The position numbers and the translations under genes were made by a program. The notes beneath the pieces were generated by a model. It did no database searches, was not told the origin of the DNA, and worked only from the letters and a program-made list of their open reading frames with translations. Below are positions 1-5,246 of a DNA stretch of 5,246 nucleotides, in pieces. Position 1 is the stretch's first letter. Each line of letters begins with the position of its first letter. The DNA comes from Spirochaetaceae bacterium UBA1306 (GTDB lineage Bacteria; Spirochaetota; Spirochaetia; Treponematales; Rectinemataceae): contig DBTW01000160.1 in the NCBI GenBank assembly GCA_002307245.1, positions 7,470-12,715 on the forward strand, written 5' to 3'.

Positions 1-1264
1 TGAGGCCCACGAGGTCGGCGAGGGGGGCGAGGATGGGGATGATCAGGAAGGCCTTGGCCGAGGCCGAGGGAATGAAAAACTCCAGGAACAGGGTGAGCAG
101 GTAGACGAGGCCGACGGCCGCGTAGGGGCCGACGCCGCCGATCCGGCTCGACGCGTAGTAGAGGATGCTGTCGAGGATGCCGCCCTTGGTGATGATCACC
201 TTCACGCTCATGGCCATGAGAATCATGACGATGGCCGGCAGGATGGACTTCATGCCGACGAGGAAGCAGGAGCCGAGGCTCTTCCAGGCCTCGCCCGAGA
301 TGATGGCGGCGCCGTTGCAGGCGACGACGAAGAAGAGGCCCATGATCGGGAAGGCGAGACTCGAGATGACCGGCACGCGGGCGGCCACCAGGATAAAGGC
401 GACGGCGCCCAGGAACCAGAGGCCGAGCCAGCGCACGGCCTTCCGCATGCGGGGCGCCGAGGCGGCCTCGTCGCTGGCCACGGCACCGGCGACGTCTATC
501 TCGGCGCGGAGGGCGAGGTCCTCCGCGTAGACGGGCGAGAGCGAGGGGTCCAGCTCGACCTTCCGCGCGTGACGGCTCACGAAGAGGAAGACGAGGGCGA
601 ACATGCAGGCGAAGAAGATGGCCCGGAACCACAGTCCCGAGTAGAGGGGCAGGCCCGACAGGGACTGGGCGATGGTGACCATGAAGGGGTCCATCGTCGC
701 CGCGGCGAAGCCGAAGCCGAGGGCGAGGAGGCTCATGCCGAGGCCCGTGAGGCTGTCCCATCCGAGGTAGAGGGCGAGGGGCACGATGAAGACCACGAGG
801 GGCGCGGCCTCCTCGTAGATGCCGAGCACCGAGGAGGCGATCATGAAGAAAAAAATGATCGCCGCCATGAGGGCGTACTTGTTCGACTTGAAACGGGCGA
901 CGATCAGGGAGAGGGCGACCTTAAGGATGCCGCTCTTGTCGAGGACGGTGAAGGATCCCCCGATGAGGACGAGGAGGACGATGATGGTAATGACCTGGAC
1001 GTTCCCCGGCGACCAGAGGACTTCGACGGGGGCGACGAGCCAACGCCAGGCGGGGTAGTCCGGGCGGGTCCCGAAGGCGAAGGAACCCGGCACCACGCGG
1101 TCGACGCCGCCCTCGACGAGGTGGGCATAGCTCCCGGCGGGGACTACATAGGTCAGGATGCCCGATCCGACCATGAGGGCGAGGATGATCGCGATGGTCG
1201 TGACGAAGGCGCGCGGCCCTATCTTGAGGGCGCTCTCCATCTTGTTCTTCGAATCCGTAGCCAT
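1..1264 (-). CDS. YfcC/DcuC-family membrane transporter, 3' end cut by window
   Basis: Reading the minus strand from the ATG at 1264 gives 421 codons without a stop, ending at the window edge; family members are usually about 470-510 residues, so the C-terminal 50-90 are missing. The protein is very hydrophobic, with segments near residues 19-42, 89-108, 129-165, 173-195, 211-230, 277-297, 301-322, 337-357 and 380-398. Motifs match the YfcC branch of the DcuC superfamily (PF03606): VVPAG (40-44), GIYEEAAP (148-155), GWDSLT (168-173), MDPF then IAQSLSG (191-204), and FFIPSASAKAF with PILAPLADLVG (396-420). The family holds putative C4-dicarboxylate or basic amino acid carriers of the inner membrane; the substrate here cannot be told from sequence. 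A polar loop (231-276) splits the two halves. AGGGGAG (1266-1272) is a Shine-Dalgarno sequence lying very close to the ATG. It is divergent from the two-component genes. Family is confident, substrate is not. Confidence 0.9.
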   Translation of the reverse strand, partial: MATDSKNKMESALKIGPRAFVTTIAIILALMVGSGILTYVVPAGSYAHLVEGGVDRVVPGSFAFGTRPDYPAWRWLVAPVEVLWSPGNVQVITIIVLLVLIGGSFTVLDKSGILKVALSLIVARFKSNKYALMAAIIFFFMIASSVLGIYEEAAPLVVFIVPLALYLGWDSLTGLGMSLLALGFGFAAATMDPFMVTIAQSLSGLPLYSGLWFRAIFFACMFALVFLFVSRHARKVELDPSLSPVYAEDLALRAEIDVAGAVASDEAASAPRMRKAVRWLGLWFLGAVAFILVAARVPVISSLAFPIMGLFFVVACNGAAIISGEAWKSLGSCFLVGMKSILPAIVMILMAMSVKVIITKGGILDSILYYASSRIGGVGPYAAVGLVYLLTLFLEFFIPSASAKAFLIIPILAPLADLVGL

Positions 1265-1307
1265 GCTCCCCTGTATACATCTTTTATCGGGCTCAGGGCA
1301 ATCGGTA

Positions 1308-1331
1308 GGGCTTTAGGCGTCGGCGAAGCCC
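1308..1331. repeat. Short inverted repeat in the divergent intergenic region
   Basis: GGGCTT (1308-1313) and AAGCCC (1326-1331) form perfect 6-base arms around a 12-base centre. It lies about 45 bases upstream of the transporter start and just upstream of the promoter of the kinase genes, a position suited to an operator serving either gene. Six-base arms occur often by chance in GC-rich DNA, so a regulatory role is only a guess. Confidence 0.3.
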
Positions 1332-1344
1332 GCGATCCGCGCTC

Positions 1345-1373
1345 TCGACAGAATCGCCGGCCCGAGCTATTTT
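1345..1373 (+). promoter_or_regulatory. Predicted sigma70-type promoter for the kinase-regulator operon
   Basis: TCGACA (1345-1350, five of six matches to the -35 consensus) and TATTTT (1368-1373, four of six to the -10 consensus) are separated by exactly 17 bases. The AT-rich -10 stands out in its GC-rich surroundings. Transcription would start near 1380, leaving a leader of about 30 bases that carries the Shine-Dalgarno sequence at 1398-1403. The sequence match is seen; promoter activity is inferred. Confidence 0.6.
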
Positions 1374-1397
1374 CTTCAGTGCCGATCGAAGAAGGCC

Positions 1398-1403
1398 GGA
1401 GGT
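1398..1403 (+). promoter_or_regulatory. Strong ribosome binding site that places the kinase start at 1411
   Basis: GGAGGT is a full match to the core anti-Shine-Dalgarno sequence. Seven bases (1404-1410) separate it from ATC at 1411, which is ideal spacing. No ATG, GTG or TTG lies at a usable distance in the kinase frame, so the site points to a non-standard ATC start, or to a base difference from ATG in this copy. Confidence 0.6.
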
Positions 1404-1410
1404 CACGACG

Positions 1411-2676
1411 ATCAGAAAAAAAACAGCAGCGCCAGGGAGCGAGGAAAGGCCGCTCGCCCGCCTCGTCCGCGCCTTCGACGGGGGCAGGGTATCTTTCGCG
1501 CTCGTCGCCGCCGCGATCGCCCTCGGGGCCCTCGTAGCCTTCGCCGAGCTCTCGGGAATCGGTGGCATCTGCGTCGCCGAGTCCGACGCGAGGGCCTTCG
1601 CGTCGCTGGTCGCCCTCTGCTCGGCCTGCCTGGCGGCCGATCATTTCCTCCGCCACTCGCCCTTCCTGCGCCTGCCCCTCATCGCGGGCCTCGCGTCCTG
1701 CCTGGCCCTGGAGCTGCGCTTCCCCGTGAGCTCCTTCTCATGGCTCGCCCTCTCCATGTACGCCGCCCTCCCCCTCTCGCTATACCTAGCCTTTCCCCAC
1801 GGCCTTCTTGCGACCCTCGGGGCCGAGGCCTGCCTCATCGCGGTCCGCTTCGGCCTCGTCGGGGCCGCGGCGCTGGGGCAGAGGGAGGCTTCCTTCCGCG
1901 ACGCGCTCTTCCTCGTCGCCGTCCCGCCCCTCCTCTCCGCCCTCCTCTCCGGCCTCGCAGCCTTCCGGGCCGACCTGGACCGGATCGCCCGGTCCCTCAT
2001 GGAGGTCACGCGGCTCAACCTCTCCTATCAAGACTACAACGCCAGCGTCGAGGAGAAATCCGCCCTAGAGGAGCGGCTTCGGCTAACGCGCGACATCCAC
2101 GACGCGGTAGGCTACGCCCTGACCAACACAATCATGACCCTGCGGGCCGCGGCCCTCATGTGCGGCAGGGAGCCAGAGAAGGTGCCGGACTTCCTCGACT
2201 CGGCGCGGGCCGACGCCGAGCGGGCCCACGAGCAGGTCCGCGGCATCCTCGGCGACCTTCGTCGCAGGGAGATCAAGAGCGCCGCCGGCCCCAACGCGAT
2301 CGCCAGGGCAGCGCGCTCCTTCGAGGCGGCCACGGGGGCCTCGGTTGACCTCGACTTCGGGAACTTCGACTGGTCGGTCTCGGGCGAGGCGGCCTTCGCG
2401 GCGAGCCACTTCGTGCAGGAGGGCATGCTGAACGCGGTGAGCCACGGCGGCGCCACCTCGATCCGGGTATCCTTCTGCGAGACGGAAGCGGGGCTGCGCG
2501 TGACGGTCAAGGACAACGGCTCGGGCTCGAAGGGCCTCCAGGAGGGGATCGGGATAGCCGGCATGCGCGAGCGGATCGCGAAGCTCGGCGGGGACTTGAG
2601 CTACTCCTCCTCGGGAGGCGGCTTCTCGATCGAGATGAGCCTTCCCCTCGAAGGCCCGACCGGGGGCAAGGGATGA
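1411..2676 (+). CDS. Membrane sensor histidine kinase, NarL-type (HisKA_3 + HATPase_c)
   Basis: The product would be 421 residues from ATC at 1411. It senses an unknown signal at the inner membrane, autophosphorylates on His and passes the phosphate to the regulator encoded next. Six hydrophobic segments lie near residues 27-49, 62-80, 87-102, 110-128, 130-156 and 163-185, followed by a linker helix and a HisKA_3 dimerisation domain with RDIHDAVGYALTN (phosphorylated His 230). The HATPase_c domain has the N box QEGMLNAVSHG (Asn 341), the DNGSG box (Asp 368) and GIGIAGMRERI (379-389). There is almost no extracytoplasmic loop, so the signal may be sensed in or at the membrane. The first conventional start in frame, GTG 1726, has no Shine-Dalgarno sequence and would remove three helices. 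The frame is open back to 1309 and coding-like from 1411. Tyr 235 replaces the usual Gln or His of the phosphatase motif. The end overlaps the regulator gene by ATGA. Function is confident; the start is uncertain. Confidence 0.88.
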   Translation: MRKKTAAPGSEERPLARLVRAFDGGRVSFALVAAAIALGALVAFAELSGIGGICVAESDARAFASLVALCSACLAADHFLRHSPFLRLPLIAGLASCLALELRFPVSSFSWLALSMYAALPLSLYLAFPHGLLATLGAEACLIAVRFGLVGAAALGQREASFRDALFLVAVPPLLSALLSGLAAFRADLDRIARSLMEVTRLNLSYQDYNASVEEKSALEERLRLTRDIHDAVGYALTNTIMTLRAAALMCGREPEKVPDFLDSARADAERAHEQVRGILGDLRRREIKSAAGPNAIARAARSFEAATGASVDLDFGNFDWSVSGEAAFAASHFVQEGMLNAVSHGGATSIRVSFCETEAGLRVTVKDNGSGSKGLQEGIGIAGMRERIAKLGGDLSYSSSGGGFSIEMSLPLEGPTGGKG

Positions 2677-3368
2677 GGGACGGCAAGATCGGCATTCTCC
2701 TGGTCGACGACCAGCAGCTCTTCGCCTTGAGCCTGCGCTACGTGATCGCAGGCTTGGCCGAGGACATGGAGGTCCTGGGCGTGGCGAGCGACGGCTCCCT
2801 CGCGGTCTCCATGGCCGAGGAGCTCGGCCCGGACATCGTGCTGATGGACGTCCGCATGCCGGAGATGAACGGCGTCGACGCGGCCAGGCTCATAGGGGAG
2901 CGCCTCCCCGGCGCGAAGGTCATCATGCTGAGCACCTTCCCTGACGAGGACTACCTGCGCGACTCCCTCGCTCGGGGGGCGAAGGGCTACCTGCTAAAGA
3001 GCCTGAGCCCAGAGGAGCTCCTGGGGGCGATACGCGCGGTGCACGGGGGATCGACCCTCTTCTCGGGCAAGCTAGCCTCCCTGCTCTCGCCGCGCGGCGC
3101 CAGGCCGGCCCGCCCGGAGAATCCCGAGGCGGCCCTCGAGGCCCTGAGCCGGAGGGAGCTCGAGGTGGCCGGCCTCATGGCCCGATCCTACGGCAACCGC
3201 GACATCGCGTCCCGGCTCGGCCTCTCCGAGCAGACCGTGCGCAACTACATCAGCTCGATTTACTTCAAGCTCGAGGTCAAGGACCGGCTCGAATTCCTCA
3301 AGCTGAGCGGCAAGATGCCGTCCCTCTTCGTCGATCCAGTACAATTGTCACGAAAAAATCCCGAGTAA
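2673..3368 (+). CDS. NarL/FixJ-family response regulator (REC + LuxR-type HTH)
   Basis: This 231-residue cytoplasmic regulator is the expected partner of the preceding kinase; the genes overlap by ATGA, implying coupled translation. The receiver domain (about 5-122) has the acidic pair Asp 12-Asp 13, phosphoacceptor Asp 59 in LMDVRMPEMNG, the switch Ser 87 in LSTF, Tyr 106 and the invariant Lys 109 in GYLLK, so it should be phosphorylatable. After a linker rich in Ala, Arg and Pro (about 139-153) comes a LuxR-type helix-turn-helix (158-212): LSRRELEVAGLMA, then NRDIASRLGLSEQTVRNYIS as recognition region, then KLEVKDR. A tail of about 19 residues (213-231) follows the HTH, slightly longer than usual. 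Targets are unknown; its own promoter region and the divergent transporter are reasonable candidates by position. No terminator hairpin is visible after the stop. Confidence 0.95.
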   Translation: MRDGKIGILLVDDQQLFALSLRYVIAGLAEDMEVLGVASDGSLAVSMAEELGPDIVLMDVRMPEMNGVDAARLIGERLPGAKVIMLSTFPDEDYLRDSLARGAKGYLLKSLSPEELLGAIRAVHGGSTLFSGKLASLLSPRGARPARPENPEAALEALSRRELEVAGLMARSYGNRDIASRLGLSEQTVRNYISSIYFKLEVKDRLEFLKLSGKMPSLFVDPVQLSRKNPE

Positions 3369-3421
3369 AGCCGTACATTCGTAACTTTTCGGGGCTCGCC
3401 GCCGGATGGATGATTGGCCAT

Positions 3422-3426
3422 GGAGG
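3422..3426 (+). promoter_or_regulatory. Ribosome binding site deciding the start of the exported protein
   Basis: GGAGG is followed by a 9-base spacer and ATG at 3436. The competing in-frame ATG at 3406 has only a GGGG stretch 11 bases upstream, so 3436 is preferred. The choice changes the N-terminus by ten residues. Confidence 0.55.
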
Positions 3427-3435
3427 CCAGCCGGC

Positions 3436-5055
3436 ATGCGTGCGATAACGAGGGGCAAGATCGAGTTTCTCGACATCCGCGCGGCGCTCTCTCGGGGCGC
3501 CGCCTGCCTCGCAATGCTCATGGCCTTCCTGTCACCGGCAGGGGCCGCCAAGATCGAGGCCTCCCTCGGTTTCGATGGCTACGCTCTGCCCGGCAAATGG
3601 GTCCCCGTCTGGATCCGCTGCGAGGGAGCGCCCCGATCCGCCTCGATCGAGCTGAAGCGCCTCTCCGAGGACGGCCGAAGCCTAGGCCTCGAGAGCTTCC
3701 CGGCCCTGGACGGCCTTAGGCTAGAATGCCCGGCCTGGATCGACGGCGAGCTCTCATCCCTCGCGGTCAGACTCGTGTCGGGTGGCCGAACCCTCTCCGA
3801 GGCCAGGCTCGACGTGCGGGCGAGGGCCTTCCCGGGCCACCTGGTCTTGGCCTGCGGCCTCGGCGCCTCGGCGCGGCTGGGCATCGCCTCCGCCCTGATG
3901 CCCTCCGAGCCCCTGCTCGCGGTCGCGACGCTCCCCTCCCAGCTGCCAGCCAACGCCCTCGACTACGACGGCGTGAGCGCGATCGCGCTGGCTGGGAGCC
4001 GAGAGGGCTTCGCGCTATCGCCGGCGCAGAGGCAGGCCCTCACGGCCTACGTGGCCGGGGGCGGAAGGTTATGCGAAATAATGGAAGGCCGCGATCGACC
4101 GAGGAGCTCGGCCTATGGCCTGGGGTCCACGCAAGCCCTTTCCGCGTCCGAGCTCTTGACGCCGGCCGACTGGCGCGCCGCCCTCGGCCTGGCCCCCTAC
4201 GACCCCTCGCTGCGGACGGGGGCCGGACCCGCCGCGCCGGCTTCGGGGGCGGAGGGCAAGCCGGACGGCCTCGCCCGGCGGGCCAAATTGATAGTCCTCG
4301 CCGCCCTCGCGGCATGGCTCGCCGCGACCTTGGCCGCCGCAGCCCTCGGCAAAGGCGGGGCCGCCCCCATCGCAGCCGTCGCCGCACTTTCCCTCGGGGC
4401 GGCCCTCGCCGGCGCCCCGGCCCTGGACAGGGCCTTCATCCGCGGGGCCGAGGCGCGCCTCCTCGTACTCGAGCTGCCGGAGTCGGGCTCGGCCTTCGTC
4501 AGCCTCCGCGCCGGGGCCTATGTCCCCCCGGAGTTCTTGAAGTGGGCCGAGCCTCGGTCCATCGGCGGCATCTCGATCGCCTACTCCGAAGGTGAAGGAG
4601 GCGTCATCGGCGAGTGGCGCCACGAGCTTGGCAAGGCGGCCTTCAGCCTTCGGAGCGCGTCGGGCGGGCGGATGGAGCTGGAGGCATCCCTTTCCTCGCC
4701 CCTGCCCGCCGCGATCGCTGGGCTCTCGCACGGGGGGGCCGCGGGCCGGGCCCGGCCCGCCGGCGGGCTCGAGCCTCCGGCGCTCGAAGGCTTAGGTCCC
4801 CTCGCCTATGTCGCCGCCGGAGAGCCCGCGGCCTGGTGGTCGAAGAATCCCGGGGCGCGTTGGGCGAAACATGATTTCCCCCCGCCCTGGCTCGAGGCGG
4901 ACTCGGCCTGGGTCCTCGGCCTACGGTGCGGCCCGCGGGCGCTCCCCGTCCTCGTCGGCCTCGAGCAGGCGCCGTCCTTCGGAGTCTCGGTCCAGGGCAG
5001 TCCCCTCGGCGAGGCGCTCTGGGCCCTGCCCTTAGCCCAGGAAGGCGCGCGATGA
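3436..5055 (+). CDS. Exported/membrane-anchored protein with GATase1-like module, function unknown
   Basis: The product is 539 residues (549 if ATG 3406 is used). A signal peptide is likely: Arg/Lys-containing start, hydrophobic core about 22-32, and cleavage after AGA at residue 37. A beta-rich region follows, opening with GFDGYALPGKWVPVWIRCEG, a pattern I associate with envelope proteins of large membrane operons. Residues about 176-215 (DYDGVSAIALAG, then LSPAQRQALTAYVAGGGRL) resemble the class I glutamine amidotransferase-like fold of DUF4350-type proteins. No nucleophile Cys or catalytic triad is evident, so a structural or binding role is more likely than catalysis. Two hydrophobic helices follow (about 285-304 and 309-330), then a C-terminal domain of about 200 residues. 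RRAK before the first helix makes topology uncertain. The stop overlaps the next gene by ATGA. Domain assignment is from pattern memory, and no specific function can be given. Confidence 0.85.
   Translation: MRAITRGKIEFLDIRAALSRGAACLAMLMAFLSPAGAAKIEASLGFDGYALPGKWVPVWIRCEGAPRSASIELKRLSEDGRSLGLESFPALDGLRLECPAWIDGELSSLAVRLVSGGRTLSEARLDVRARAFPGHLVLACGLGASARLGIASALMPSEPLLAVATLPSQLPANALDYDGVSAIALAGSREGFALSPAQRQALTAYVAGGGRLCEIMEGRDRPRSSAYGLGSTQALSASELLTPADWRAALGLAPYDPSLRTGAGPAAPASGAEGKPDGLARRAKLIVLAALAAWLAATLAAAALGKGGAAPIAAVAALSLGAALAGAPALDRAFIRGAEARLLVLELPESGSAFVSLRAGAYVPPEFLKWAEPRSIGGISIAYSEGEGGVIGEWRHELGKAAFSLRSASGGRMELEASLSSPLPAAIAGLSHGGAAGRARPAGGLEPPALEGLGPLAYVAAGEPAAWWSKNPGARWAKHDFPPPWLEADSAWVLGLRCGPRALPVLVGLEQAPSFGVSVQGSPLGEALWALPLAQEGAR
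4741..4760. repeat. 20-base perfect palindrome inside a coding region
   Basis: The half-site GCGGGCCGGG is followed directly by its reverse complement, giving a 20-base perfect palindrome made only of G and C. It encodes a small Ala/Gly/Arg/Pro-rich stretch (AGRARPA) of the exported protein, probably a flexible linker, and this codon composition may be all that explains it. Confidence 0.7.
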
Positions 5056-5246
5056 TAGCCTTCCTCCTCGCCGAACTCCGCGACTGGCGCGCCCTGGGCC
5101 TGGGTCGTGCCATCGCGGCCTCGGCCGTCCTCCTCGCGGCGCTTTCGGCCATCGGCCCCCTCCACCCGGTCCTCCTCTCGCTCGCGATGGCCTTCATCTC
5201 AGTCGCGACCGGATGGGGCCAGGGAAACGGATACCGGCGCGAGCAA
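5052..5246 (+). CDS. Start of a membrane protein gene, cut by window end
   Basis: ATG at 5052 overlaps the upstream stop as ATGA and is preceded by AGGAAGG (5039-5045) at a 6-base spacing, a good ribosome binding site. The 65 visible codons run open to the window edge. The product begins MIAFLLAELRDWRALGLGRA, followed by two hydrophobic stretches (about residues 20-34 and 38-54) and a polar segment GQGNGYRREQ. It looks like an inner membrane protein, possibly an integral membrane partner of the preceding exported protein; an ABC-type permease is one possibility, but too little is visible to assign a family. Confidence 0.8.
   Translation, partial: MIAFLLAELRDWRALGLGRAIAASAVLLAALSAIGPLHPVLLSLAMAFISVATGWGQGNGYRREQ

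Noticed and set aside
1272..1301. TTGCCC (1296-1301) and TATACA (1272-1277) on the minus strand, 18 bases apart, as the transporter promoter
   Set aside because: Transcription would begin at about the start codon and remove the ribosome binding site at 1266-1272; no other convincing promoter for this gene was found in the intergenic region.
569..1537. Long plus-strand open frame of 322 codons opposite the transporter
   Set aside because: It is dominated by Glu, Asp, Gly and Arg with no recognisable domain, a typical product of reading the strand opposite a GC-rich membrane protein gene. The opposite strand gives a clear YfcC-family protein.
1726..2676. GTG at 1726 as the kinase start
   Set aside because: It lacks a Shine-Dalgarno sequence, and the same frame upstream encodes three further membrane helices preceded by a good promoter and ribosome binding site.
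3382..3387. TAACTT as a -10 element for a promoter before the exported protein gene
   Set aside because: No acceptable -35 element lies 16-18 bases upstream, so only a lone AT-rich hexamer supports it.
3496..3516. Lipobox near Cys 24 of the exported protein
   Set aside because: The residues before the Cys (GAA) do not fit the lipobox consensus, and the Cys precedes the hydrophobic core; an ordinary AGA cleavage site further on fits better.
4069..4731. Minus-strand open frame of 220 codons opposite the exported protein
   Set aside because: It has low-complexity Gly/Glu/Arg composition, no domain signature and no ribosome binding site, consistent with a shadow of the plus-strand gene.

Overview
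The window is a GC-rich bacterial segment (roughly 70% GC by eye, with codons heavily biased to G or C in third position). It holds five protein genes, two of them cut by the window edges. There is no RNA gene, insertion sequence, CRISPR array or clear terminator. The taxon cannot be fixed from this alone. The wording of the kinase H-box and the combination of genes look to me like a high-GC member of the Spirochaetota, but that rests on memory of related proteins and is tentative.

Layout: positions 1-1264 on the minus strand carry most of a YfcC/DcuC-type membrane transporter whose C-terminus lies outside the window. A 146-base divergent intergenic region follows (1265-1410). It contains a good sigma70-type promoter for the plus strand, a short inverted repeat and a strong Shine-Dalgarno sequence. 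Next, on the plus strand, come a six-helix membrane sensor histidine kinase (about 1411-2676) and its NarL/FixJ-type response regulator (2673-3368), overlapping by ATGA. After a 67-base gap comes an exported or membrane-anchored protein with a glutamine-amidotransferase-like module (3436-5055). It overlaps by ATGA the start of a small membrane protein gene that runs off the window (5052 onward).

How they may work together: the kinase and regulator are almost certainly a cognate two-component pair. Their divergent placement next to the transporter suggests, without proving, that they control it or sense its substrate. The last two genes look like the start of a separate envelope-related operon of unknown function.

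The most notable points are these. The kinase reading frame has no ATG, GTG or TTG that would include its first three membrane helices, yet an ideal promoter and Shine-Dalgarno sequence point at an ATC codon. An eight-A run follows that codon directly. The residue normally Gln or His in the kinase phosphatase motif is Tyr. Otherwise the window looks like ordinary chromosomal sequence, and I do not see evidence for a wholly new system.
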